Assembly (NCBI GenBank): GCA_026874595.1
Contig: CM049316.1
Location: 78,031,676 to 78,095,675 of the forward strand
From: Sipunculus nudus
Taxonomy: Eukaryota; Annelida; Sipuncula; Golfingiida; Sipunculidae
Length of the DNA: 64,000 nt
Direction: 5' to 3'
The notes under the pieces are model-generated. The model saw nothing but the letters and a program-made list of their open reading frames with translations. It did not search any database and was not told the DNA's origin. Every line of letters starts with the position of its first letter. The stretch's first letter is position 1. Both the position numbers and the translations under genes were made by a program. Below, piece by piece: positions 1-11,677 of the stretch.

Positions 1-1656
1 TCATATATAATATACATGTTTTTCTATACATTCTCTGTGCACATGCCAGAAATGATGTCAGTATTGCGTAATTGTTTTAAGTTATGGGCCCAAACATAAT
101 GCACTTTGTAAAAAATCAAGAAATATATTTACTCCCTTAACAAGGGGCTTGCTGAAGCTAGAGATTTTTTGTCAGGGATGTAACATTATTTAATCAAGAT
201 TCAATTGAATACCCAAAATTAGTTCTGAATTTTTAAAATTTTATAAGTTATTAGTATAAATATAAAATTAGTACCTTAAATTTTGCCCAACTTTGACCAT
301 TTCACTTTTGTTTCATGTGAGCTCTGTTTATATAATTTTCATATCATGCACACATAAGGATTTCAGCTTTTTAGTTTAGAAAGCTGAAAGAAATTGGCCA
401 AAAATTGTAGCTTTTATTAATGTTTTTTATGAGACCATATCAGACCTTGGCTCTCTCCCGCCACACTTGAGTCACCTGTATGTTGACCTTGTAGAACTTT
501 CAGCAAATTATGCACGCTTCAAGCGAGGCATATACTGGGGCAGCAAGGCAGCTTATGGCCAGCCACAGTTGATCCAGGTGTCCAACCCAACTCATCTAGT
601 AGTTTTAACCAACAACATAACAATAAACAATAAATTAATCAATTTTTATTGGTTTTTAATAACAAAGAAAAATAGAAAAGGAATTTGTTAGTTTATAATG
701 ATAGGGAATTAACTTGCAGTTACTGATGATATAAGAATCTTGTATCGATGGATGGAATGTCATATATTCCAAATAACACCATGCAGTCACCTATGTCATT
801 TTTCAGTTCAATTTTAATAATAAAAAAGTAAATCATATAATTCATTACTAATCATTAGGGATCATATGAAGGAAATTAATGATAGACAAAGATGCAGTTG
901 ATATTATTAATCTCGATTCCTACTGTGTCTGGTGTGTACATTGATGTGAAATTAGTCCAAAATGAATATATTACATTTATTTTTTTTAATATAAATAAAA
1001 GCCATAAAACCAGGTACTTATGATCATTATTTAAATGTGTGAATTTTGTACATTCTGGATTCTCAACACCATTGTTTGGTGAAAACTGAATAAATACCAG
1101 ACATGGTGGGAATACTTTTCAATTGTATTTAAATACGAATATGAATATGTACTCCATAATAAAATTTCTTGCATATAGAATGGGAATTCAGGTAAAAATG
1201 AAAGTATATGAATACCAGTGCAAATACTTTCCAAATGTATTCATGAATGCATTCATGAATATATTCTTTAATATTATTTTAATAATCATTTCAGTTATAT
1301 TTCATTTTAAAAATCATACGATTCTCTCATTATTTTTAATAAAAATTATATCTGGGACAATATTTGTAATTTTTTTTAATAAATAGTTAAACTCTTATAT
1401 TATATGTTCTGCTTATAAGTTATATGACCAAGTCAAAATCTGTGTGACAATAGTACTCCATTTGATAATAAAATAAATGAAATCAATCCTCTTCCCTGTC
1501 TCCAAAGGTACTATCAAAATCATACATAAGTTAAACAACAACAACTCATAATACAGCTTATACTTATTACCACACAAAACCAGCATGTGCCTCATTTCTA
1601 AATCATATTTTTTTATCATATATAACAGCTGAGCGCCGTGACGCATAGGTCCCTTG
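1..1656 (+). mobile_element. Dispersed non-autonomous element, copy A (5' part cut by window edge)
   Basis: This AT-rich stretch aligns by eye, almost base for base, with 40373-42025 (copy B). It ends with the same tail as copies B and C: an AGCTGAGCGYCGTGAC word, then a short GACC/GGTC-type hairpin (imperfect in this copy) and CCCTTG at 1656. Only the 3' part lies in the window. No protein motif is visible in any frame; the short open frames are not conserved between copies. It is probably non-autonomous. The family is discussed under copy B. Confidence 0.75.
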
Positions 1657-2427
1657 TTTTTTATTTAAAATTATTTGAAGTCATTCTGTGATCAGTATTT
1701 AAATAATGAACCATTTTAAATAGATATCTTGTACACTACACCAGTATTTGAAGTAGTACTGCCATTCTTCATGGAGTCAATACTCTTGGGATTTTTTCAT
1801 GGGGCTCCCTAAATTAGCACATCTTTTAAATTTGTTCAGGACTATAAACACAGAGTACAGCCAGCTTCCAACACTCATAATTGACAGTACTTCTGGGACA
1901 GCTATGTTGTGGTGGGTGTACACACAGATTATATGCGATCATAAAACTGTCTGTATTATATGTTTGAAAGTCTAGGATAGCCTTATTTCACAATATTCTA
2001 GTGTAACCCCTTCACTGATATTCACGACTGCCTTTCACCTGACTGGAAGTGGAAAACCTCAGGTTAGTTACTAAACACTTGATCTGCAGTGGATCAGCAT
2101 TCACAGGCCATGGGTATTGCATACATAATCTCAACCTCATATCTAATAGATTGTGTAAGGATATGAATGCGACGAGGCTCGGTGTGTTACCTGACATAAT
2201 TAACTGCAGGTTTATGGATCAAACCACACAAAGCCTGTGTCACATCATGTTTCAATCAGTGATATGTTTTGTACCGGAGCAGCTCACACCCTTGGCCACA
2301 GCCACAGTGATGTGTATGGTTTTATTCACTATTATACAAAGTTCTTTATGTCATAAATAATGACCTACATTGCACTTAAAACATTCCGTAAACATTGAGT
2401 AAGTAGAAACATTGTCCAGGAAGAAGA
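1657..2427. other. No gene recognised
   Basis: This is AT-rich sequence with short open frames that show no recognisable domain and no exon-like composition. Nothing further can be supported. Confidence 0.5.
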
Positions 2428-2798
2428 CATAAATTTATGAGCTGTTAATGTTATATTTCTTACATATATATATGTATACATATATATGTGTTTTGTACCA
2501 GAGATTTGGGTCTCAAGTCTTATTTACACTTTACAAGCAATGCCACAGTTGACAAGTTTGCCAGTGTGGTTATTTTTTAGTTGAGCCAGTTTTTAGTAAT
2601 ATTAACATAAATTAACATAAATTTATGAGCTGTTTATGTTATATTTCTTACATATATATATGTATACATATATATGTGTTTTGTACCAGAGATTTGGGTC
2701 TCAAGTCTTATTTACACTTTACAAGCAATGCCACAGTTGACAAGTTTGCCAGTGTGGTTATTTTTTAGTTGAGCCAGTTTTTAGAAATATTAAAACAA
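2428..2798. repeat. 188-bp tandem duplication, two copies
   Basis: A block starting CATAAATTTATGAGCTGTT at 2428 is repeated from 2616, an offset of 188 bp. The copies are nearly identical and share an internal palindromic ACATATATATATGTATACAT tract. The high similarity indicates a recent direct duplication. No coding content is visible. Confidence 0.9.
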
Positions 2799-4290
2799 AT
2801 GTTAATTTTTTAGTTTATTAGATAGACTTGTATATAATTGATACTAATTTAATAAAAAATCTTTAACTAAAACAGATTTCTAGTACATCTCTGAAGTATT
2901 CAGGATCATTAATCCAACAGATGTTACTGTCATATTACACGGTTGAATATTATCACTATTAGTACACATGATATATGAAAACCAAGCAAAGGGGCTACAT
3001 ATACGTGTAGTGTGCTGACTGCATTATTATTTATTGTGGAAAACAAGAATTAAAGATGATATGTTGAAGTGTTGGGATTATGCCTTAATTCAGTAAAATC
3101 ATTGGCTTATATCTGTTGCAGCTTTAGCTCTAAGAAGCTGAGCAAAACATTATGATGTTATGATGGCCCTTAAAGCAAGCTATTCACTTACATTTTCTGT
3201 AGAATTCTATGTTATTTCCTTTATCTGCATATATATAAATGACTTTAAGTAATTCATGTTAAGAAAAGTCCTAATAAAGCTTCTGTGACAGATGCATTAG
3301 CCTGTTTATCTTATCTACAAGACTACAAGCTGTTAGTTAACACAGCAGTGTTGAAATAAGGAAAAACCATGTACACAACCTGAGGATGTTAGTTGAATGT
3401 GTGTGGAAGTTAAATGTTTACAGATCACTAATTGCAAAAAGCCCTTTACGAAACTCTTGTTCATATGAAGTTTCTCCAGATGTCTTGTTGAAGTGTTTGG
3501 ATTATTTTTGCAGGCCCCCACATGTTATAAACATGTGAATACACACAGCCTGTGTGCAGATGGATTTATATTTAATTTTTGGTCTATTTAAATTATTAAG
3601 GTTTCAAGGATTATCTTAAGTCAATACACATTAGACATCAGGTATCGGGATATGCCCCTTTAAGTAGTCATTGTCAGTAACTACTGTATATTCTGGTGAA
3701 CCATGTAGACATGTAGCCATCTGTAGAAGAAAGTGACAAAGATGTCAGCCTCACAAGTAGTTCTGGTACATGTGACAGCACATGTCTAACAGGAAGTACA
3801 GGACAAACACAAGTCATGTCAGAGAGAAAACCAAGTTCACAAAGTACAGAGCCCTTCACTGGCATCTGTGGCTGGGCTTAAACAAACACTCCTAGTATCA
3901 ACATCAGGGTCTGTTTGACAGAAACTTTCATCATTTATTTGATTCATTCTCTTTGTCTTCCCAGAAATCCACAGGACTGTACTCTGCCGGTAGATGCCTG
4001 GTGCACTATATTATTTCATCTCTGTGTGGGAACAGAGATGAGTCACTGTGTATGAAAATGAGTCTCATACACATCATAGATATCATATTCATAATGTGTT
4101 CACTGTACAAATGTATAGAAAATGTCTGGAAATATGGGTTGTCCAGTGGTTATGGCCAGCTTTTATTACAGTTTCAGCCAGTTTTTAACATCCAACAGGG
4201 TTTTAAACTTGTAGCTCCAGGTTAAACCACATAGCTGCCTTGGCTGTTCAAAGTCCCATTCTACAAGGCAGATATAACTAGAGAACTCAT
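2799..4290. other. Non-coding; contains a diverged repeat copy at about 3190-3670
   Basis: No gene is recognised. The stretch from about 3190 to 3670 resembles 7850-8138 continued at 14468-14650. Shared landmarks in the same order are GTTAAGAAAAGT, a CCTCTGTGAYGGATG-like word, a TTTGGATTATTT-like word, a CACATGTGAATA-like word and CCCTTTAAG. It is therefore one of at least two diverged copies of the sequence into which the LTR retrotransposon inserted. Confidence 0.55.
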
Positions 4291-4355
4291 AAGATAAGAT
4301 AAACTTTATTAATCCTTGCAAGGTTATTGCATAAATTTTTATCATATCTTATCTT
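4291..4355. repeat. Short fold-back (inverted repeat)
   Basis: AAGATAAGATA at 4291-4301 is the exact reverse complement of TATCTTATCTT at 4345-4355, giving an 11-bp stem with a loop of about 43 bases. It may be a MITE remnant or the tail of a retroelement. No target-site duplication is evident. Confidence 0.6.
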
Positions 4356-5646
4356 TAAGAACTCATAATCCAATAAGACATTACATTGTATATTACTTAA
4401 ACTAAATTTTATTATTTTTTTTTGGTCCTCATTTCCCCACTTATTTAGAGTTTTCCATTGGTGGAATACTGGTTTGCTTTATATTTGCGAGGGTTAAAAT
4501 TTGAAATTTTCTCCTTTTCATTTTTTTCCGCAAGTGTACTATTTATGTGATCTCACCATATAATAACCTACACGGAGTATGTCCATTAAATTATATAAAT
4601 TAAATATATTAAATAATATGTGGCATAATTGTAAGAATCAGACAAAGACCCATAAGACAGGGACCAAAGTCAGTGTCAAACCAGTGGAAATTATTACCCA
4701 TTATTGACATACTTTAAAAGATCTGATATCTTTTATTAAAATTTGGCAAATTTTGATTTACAGGTAACACAGAGGATTTATGTTATTTATAATATCAATG
4801 CTTTTCCTTTTGATTTGCCTCTGGCGATGGAGCCACTTATTCATGGTGGTATTATTTTTGCTATAATTTCCCTTCCATAGATCCAGCGAATCTAAAACCC
4901 TTTGCAAACAAGAAGTTACCTCAGTATTATACTGATATATACTAAATAGTAATCACCATGTTAAGAAAAACATGACAGTATTGCTGGTAACTGTGAGGTT
5001 TAATCCACTCATTTTGAACTGTTCTGGTACATCCTGGTTATGATTACAGAAGCTGGCAGAGTTTGTTTTTTTTTTTATCACATAAAAAAGGCTCACTGAA
5101 TATCAGTGTATTAAGTCTGAGCTACATGTTACAGATCTTGATGGCTGATTACAGTATATATGTGGTCAGGTCACAGCCAGGCAGTTAGTCTCAATCAGTC
5201 CATTCTGGGCCACATTTGAGGCTTTGGGCGGAGGACCCTAAAATAAACCACACTGACTCACAAGTTAATTGTGTTAGCATGCAATTATCCTGAATGGTAT
5301 TTATGACGAATCCTGCCAGTTAATACCACATGACTCCAGTATCAGTGCTGTTGCAGCAGAGCCAGTGCTGGCTGATTCCTTGCTGGGACTGATCTGATTC
5401 TTGAACGTGCTCTCTCCGGTTTCTGAATATGACAGACTTGGCTCTCACATTATATATTGATTTTTAGGACAACAAGATTCAGGCTCAATTTAGCTCTCAT
5501 TTTTTACCACCATTTTTGGAGAGTTATATGGGCCACTCATACTCTTGGCTGCTATAGCAGGAGTGATAAAATACAGCATACAGACTTTAAACAGTCATAA
5601 CCCAGGCTATGTGTATGCTGTTACTACTGAGTTATATATATTATTG
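4356..5646. other. No gene recognised
   Basis: This is AT-rich sequence without a recognisable exon, domain or ordered repeat. A poly-T run lies near 5070. Confidence 0.5.
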
Positions 5647-5670
5647 AATATATATATATATATATATATA
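5647..5670. repeat. (TA)n microsatellite
   Basis: About 12 TA dinucleotides abut the left terminus of the pogo-like element. A much longer (TA)n tract abuts its right terminus, so the element probably inserted at a TA inside one tract. Confidence 0.9.
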
Positions 5671-7147
<1,477 letters not shown>

Positions 7148-7326
7148 AGCATCAGCATAAACAAAATATATTTTGAGTTTGTGGTATGGTTACTACTTTC
7201 ACCTTTGTACATGATTGTTGCTTTGAGGACAGAAACAATATCATTACCTGATATTTGTATCAAACTTACACAAATAAAAAAGTGTGCACAGTATGTTCAT
7301 AATACATACCAAGGCTTGCCTTTGGT

Positions 7327-7343
7327 GGGGGGGGGGGGGGGGG
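7327..7343. repeat. G17 homopolymer
   Basis: This is an uninterrupted run of 17 G on the + strand. Such runs are length-unstable and prone to sequencing error, so the exact length is uncertain. Confidence 0.9.
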
Positions 7344-8138
7344 TTGTATCTTTGTTTACAATACCAGATACTTGTTCTTCAAGATGACTAGGATAACATT
7401 TGCTTTAGAGGCTAGTTAAATCAGTCTTACTTATAAATCCAGTTCTAAGAAAAAAAGAGTTGCTAGTAGGACATTTAATAAATATATGTTAATGTTGATA
7501 TTGTCCTTAGTTATGAATTCTGATTTGTTAAAAAAAAAATGCGTTCTTATGGTCACATGCAAAGTTCAACATATTAATAATTATTAGTAATTAGCCTTCT
7601 CTTTGACTGATTCCATACTTATCCCAAAGGGCTCTTTAAATATATTTATCAGTGTTTCAGCAACCAAGTTGTCATATTTTGTATTTTATTTTGGGAATTA
7701 GCAAATTATAGCAGTTTCTTCTGTAATAAAATATTAAAAGTGGTGCAAAGAAGGAAAGTTTTGTAGGGGTGAAACAGTAGATGAATGAATCTTTTCCAGG
7801 ATAGGTTAGTTTGTCTGTATGCTAGGTTAAATGCTTTAAGCCATATAATCTCCTATCTTTTCTGTAGAATTTATGTGATTTTTTGCTTTCTCTGTGTACA
7901 TATTAATTACTTAGAGGTAATCCCTGTTAAGAAAAGTTGTTATAAATATTAGTTATAATGCCTCTGTGATGGATGTATGAGCTTTGTTTATGTACAAGTT
8001 GTGAGTAAACACTGTCATGTAACAATGTCTACAAACAGCAAAACCACATATCTAAGGTGCTTGATTGCAGAAACTGAAAGTCACCAGCAAAACTCCCCTT
8101 GCAAGACTAGTTCATCTCACTTGCCACTAAGTGTCTTT
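7344..8138. other. Non-coding; left half of a diverged repeat split by the LTR element
   Basis: No gene is recognised. From about 7850 the sequence parallels 3190 onward and continues at 14468 on the far side of the retrotransposon. It therefore marks the host sequence before insertion. Confidence 0.5.
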
Positions 8139-8872
8139 TGTTACGGTCCCTTTTCACACCAAACAACTCAGGCCGAACCGTAACACATATGCTCAGACAC
8201 GTTCTCTTCAAATGAATACGTAACCAAAATATGGGTGCAAAAACAGTACTATATTACTAGATTACAATATTTACATTCATACACAAATAATATAATAGTC
8301 AATACATAACGTAATTCATAACCAAGTCTCTGAAGAAAAACTGAGTCTCTAAATAACGAACTGTAACGAAATACTTAACTGAATCCGGTATACGAGAAAC
8401 TGAAGTCCATCATCAACACATAATTCGGGCACACACAAAACTGAAGTCCTGTATTAATCCATGTGGCACCAAACAAACATAAAGTCTCTCCTCTTCCTAA
8501 ATAATAAAGTTCATGGCGTGGTTCATGGCATTCCGTGGGCTTGGGGACCAAGAGCCCACGGTCACGGTCCCCGGGGATAACAGCAATGTGGCGTTTCAAA
8601 GTCAATAGTCCCGCCTCGTACTGCAGGCGAGTTCGTTTTATAGGTTTTCAACAATGGGTGAAAACCGCAGAAGTTTTTGGTTTTGCTTGAGAGAAACGAT
8701 AGCGCCGGCAGAACTGCAAAACCAGTACTGAATGGTCCAAGAATAGTTTTTATGTTTCTAAAAGCGCGTCAGTAGTCACTGATAGCGGGGTGGATCCATA
8801 AGCGTGGAAACGGGGGCGGCCACACCACTTCGTGGCGCCATCCTCCGATGTCCGGGTGACGTCCATGCAACA
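8139..8872 (-). repeat. 3' LTR (734 bp)
   Basis: TG at 8139 and CA at 8871-8872 define the ends. It has the same length as 13734-14467 at a constant offset of 5,595 bp, with no difference noticed. On the coding (-) strand it lies downstream of pol and directly follows the polypurine tract. The CTTT left of it is one target-site duplication. Confidence 0.95.
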
Positions 8873-8883
8873 CCCCCACCCTT
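8873..8883 (-). other. Polypurine tract of the LTR retrotransposon
   Basis: On the - strand the sequence AAGGGTGGGGG directly precedes the 3' LTR. This is the expected place and composition for the plus-strand DNA primer. Confidence 0.8.
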
Positions 8884-9106
8884 AAAAGAAAGAAGGTAAG
8901 GAGAGCAAAGCATTAGCACTGTATGACGAGGATATGAGTAGTTTGACATCTTAAGCATTAGTTTATGCTTCTTACAGCTAATTAATTATCATCATCACAA
9001 ATAGTATAATCAGTAATATCTTAATACATGTAATATATGTAATACAACTCTTCCAAAGGACAAAACATGTCCGAGGCTATAACAAGAGGCCATCATCAGA
9101 TCAAAA

Positions 9107-11677
9107 TTAATGACGTCTCGATAACGTATCAGCGATTATGTTATCGGAGCCCTTGATGTGTTTGATAACTAGGTTAAACTCTGACAGGGCCAGATTCCAT
9201 CTCATTAATCTCTGATTATTATTCTTCATCTTATGAAGAAATGTTATGGGATTATGATCTGTATAAACAGTTATTTCATAAGGCGTAGAGCCCAAATATA
9301 CTTCAAAGTGCTGTAACGCCATCAATAGTGACAGAGTTTCCTTTTCAATAGTAGAATAATTCTTTTGATGAGGTAAAAATTTCTTTGAATAGTAGCAAAC
9401 CGGATGACTTATGTTAAAGTCATCGTCTTGGATGAGCACAGTGCCTACACCGCAATCGCTGGCATCCGTCATGAGAGAAAACGGTTTATCAAAATTTGGA
9501 GCCTGTAACACAGGTGCACTTTGTAATATAGCTTTGGCTCTTTCAAAAGCATTTTGACAGTTTTTATTCCAATGGAATTTTCTGTCCTTTTTCAATAGGT
9601 CCGTTAACGGATTTACAACTTCTGCAAAGTTTTGACAAAATTTCCTGTAATACCCAGTCATTCCTAAGAATCGCATTAGTTCCTTGCGATTAGTAGGAAC
9701 TGGAAATTCTACGATAGCAGATACTTTACTGGCAATTGGTTTTACACAACCTTGACCTACTTCGTGCCCTAAATATGTTACAGTTGCACGACAAAAATCA
9801 CTCTTGGCAAGATTAACTGTCAATCCTGCTTTTTTCAGTCTCTCAAAGAGTTCTACCAAACTTTGTTTATGATCTTCCGATATGTGATTGTATACAACAA
9901 CATCATCAATATAGCAAGTACAGTTATCTAAGCCAGATAATACACAATTCATAAGTCTCATGAAGCAGGCTGGCGCATTTTTCATTCCGAAGGGCATAAC
10001 TTTGTACTGGAACAAACCGTTTGGCGTTACAAACGCAGATATTTGCTTAGCCCGTTCGGTAAGAGGTACCTGCCAATAACCTTTTAACAGATCTAACTTG
10101 CTAATATACGTAGCAGATCCAATCCTATCAATGCAATCTTCCACTCTGGGCAAAGGGTAAGAATCTGTTATTGTTACAGTGTTAACTTTTCGATAGTCTG
10201 TACAAAATCTGTAGGTCATATCAGGCTTCTTTATCAACAAACATGGGGAACTCCAGGCACTACTGCTGTTTTCAATAATATCATTCTCTATCATATACTT
10301 TATTTCATTCTTTATGGCTTGTAACTTTTGGGGACCAGCTCTATATGGTGCCTGTTTAATAGGGGAAGCATCTCCTACGTCTACATCATGCTGTAGTACA
10401 TTAGTTCTACTGGGGACATCAGGAAATAAAGAGTCATAATTTATCAGGATTTCCTTCAACTCTGATAACTGATCGAAATCCAAATGTGACAATTTCTGAT
10501 CTAAATTATTTAAAATATCAGAGTTGTTCAGTTTTACAGGATGTTCAGTTTTCTTCATGAGAACATCCTCGGCATTCTTTTCAGTTTCTTTAATGAGTAC
10601 CAAATTTGTTTGGGGAGGACTAGATTGACATGTTTCCGCTGATCTGTCATGATATTCTTTCAACATATTTATATGACAAAGTTGTTGCGACTTTCTACGA
10701 TCAGGAGTATCAATCACATAATTCAAATCTGATTTCTTCTCAACAACTTTGTATGGTCCAGAGTATTTTGCTTGCAGGGGATGTCCTGGAATTGGGAATA
10801 ATACCAGAACTTTATCACCAGGTTTAAATTCTCTTTTTGTCGTCTTTTTGTCATACCATACTTTCATTTTGTTTTGGGCTTTCTTTAAATGTTCTTGGGC
10901 GATTTCATTTGCCCTACTTAATTTCTCCTTGAATTCCTGAACATATTTTAACAAGCTACTTGGAGAACTGTTTTCCATCCAAGTGTCTTTTAACACCGCC
11001 AGGGGGCCTCTTACACAGTGCCCATACACTAATTCAAAAGGGCTAAACCCTAAGCTTTCTTGCACTGCTTCTCGGGCTGCAAATATCAAAAAGGGTAAAC
11101 CCTCATCCCACTGGTTCCCAGTGTCAAGACAATAAGCTCTAATCATGTTTTTGAGAGTTTGGTGAAATCGCTCTAGAGCACCTTGACTCTCAGGATGGTA
11201 GGCACTGGATTTGTAGTGTTTTATGCCTAGCTCTGCCATAACCTGGGCAAATATATTTGACATGAAATTTGAACCTTGATCCGTTTGTATTGTTCTTGGT
11301 AAGCCAAAAGTAGTAAAAAATTTAACCAGAGCTTCAACAATTTTCTTTGCAGATATAGTTCTAAGAGGAATTGCTTCTGGAAATCTAGTTGCAGTACACA
11401 TGATTGTTAGAACATATTCATTGCCATGTTTAGTTTTTCTTAGCGGTCCTACACAGTCAAGTATTACTGATTCAAACGCATCATGTGTTGTTGGTATGGG
11501 CGAGAGTGGCGCAGGACTAATTTGGTGGGTTGGTTTTCCAATCATTTGACACACATGACAAGTTTTACAGTATTTCGCCACGTCTCGTTTTAACTTGGGC
11601 CAATAGAAGTGTTGGAGAATTTTGTGTTTGGTTTTCCTGACACCCAAATGTCCTTTGGACTTGGTGTGCCACTTGGG
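9107..11677 (-). CDS. pol: Retrotransposon Pol: integrase - reverse transcriptase - RNase H
   Basis: The open frame runs from just after a TGA at 11678-11680 to the stop before 9107. The first residues I can number start at the TTG at 11647 (846 aa), but the conserved His pair of the integrase zinc finger (KWHTKSKGHLG) lies upstream of that, so translation must enter earlier. Order, numbered from 11647: HHCC finger with C27/C30 or C30/C33; integrase core D64, D123, E159 (D-x35-E); GPY/F-like module near 295-312; reverse transcriptase about 430-640, with LDLLKGYWQ, FGMKNAPA and YIDD at 579-582; RNase H about 722-840, with D728, E768 or E770, TDHN D797 and D840 in ADTLSR. Integrase before reverse transcriptase is the Gmr1-like order. 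There is no ATG and it overlaps gag by about 90 bp in the -1 frame, so frameshift expression is inferred. Confidence 0.93.
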   Translation of the reverse strand, partial: PKWHTKSKGHLGVRKTKHKILQHFYWPKLKRDVAKYCKTCHVCQMIGKPTHQISPAPLSPIPTTHDAFESVILDCVGPLRKTKHGNEYVLTIMCTATRFPEAIPLRTISAKKIVEALVKFFTTFGLPRTIQTDQGSNFMSNIFAQVMAELGIKHYKSSAYHPESQGALERFHQTLKNMIRAYCLDTGNQWDEGLPFLIFAAREAVQESLGFSPFELVYGHCVRGPLAVLKDTWMENSSPSSLLKYVQEFKEKLSRANEIAQEHLKKAQNKMKVWYDKKTTKREFKPGDKVLVLFPIPGHPLQAKYSGPYKVVEKKSDLNYVIDTPDRRKSQQLCHINMLKEYHDRSAETCQSSPPQTNLVLIKETEKNAEDVLMKKTEHPVKLNNSDILNNLDQKLSHLDFDQLSELKEILINYDSLFPDVPSRTNVLQHDVDVGDASPIKQAPYRAGPQKLQAIKNEIKYMIENDIIENSSSAWSSPCLLIKKPDMTYRFCTDYRKVNTVTITDSYPLPRVEDCIDRIGSATYISKLDLLKGYWQVPLTERAKQISAFVTPNGLFQYKVMPFGMKNAPACFMRLMNCVLSGLDNCTCYIDDVVVYNHISEDHKQSLVELFERLKKAGLTVNLAKSDFCRATVTYLGHEVGQGCVKPIASKVSAIVEFPVPTNRKELMRFLGMTGYYRKFCQNFAEVVNPLTDLLKKDRKFHWNKNCQNAFERAKAILQSAPVLQAPNFDKPFSLMTDASDCGVGTVLIQDDDFNISHPVCYYSKKFLPHQKNYSTIEKETLSLLMALQHFEVYLGSTPYEITVYTDHNPITFLHKMKNNNQRLMRWNLALSEFNLVIKHIKGSDNIIADTLSRRH

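Noticed and set aside
467-691. Small + strand open frame near the left edge
   Set aside because: It lies inside copy A of the dispersed element, and the frame is broken in copy B by indels.
8375-8605. 76-aa open frame present identically in both LTRs
   Set aside because: Identity only reflects LTR identity. It has no domain and is probably incidental.
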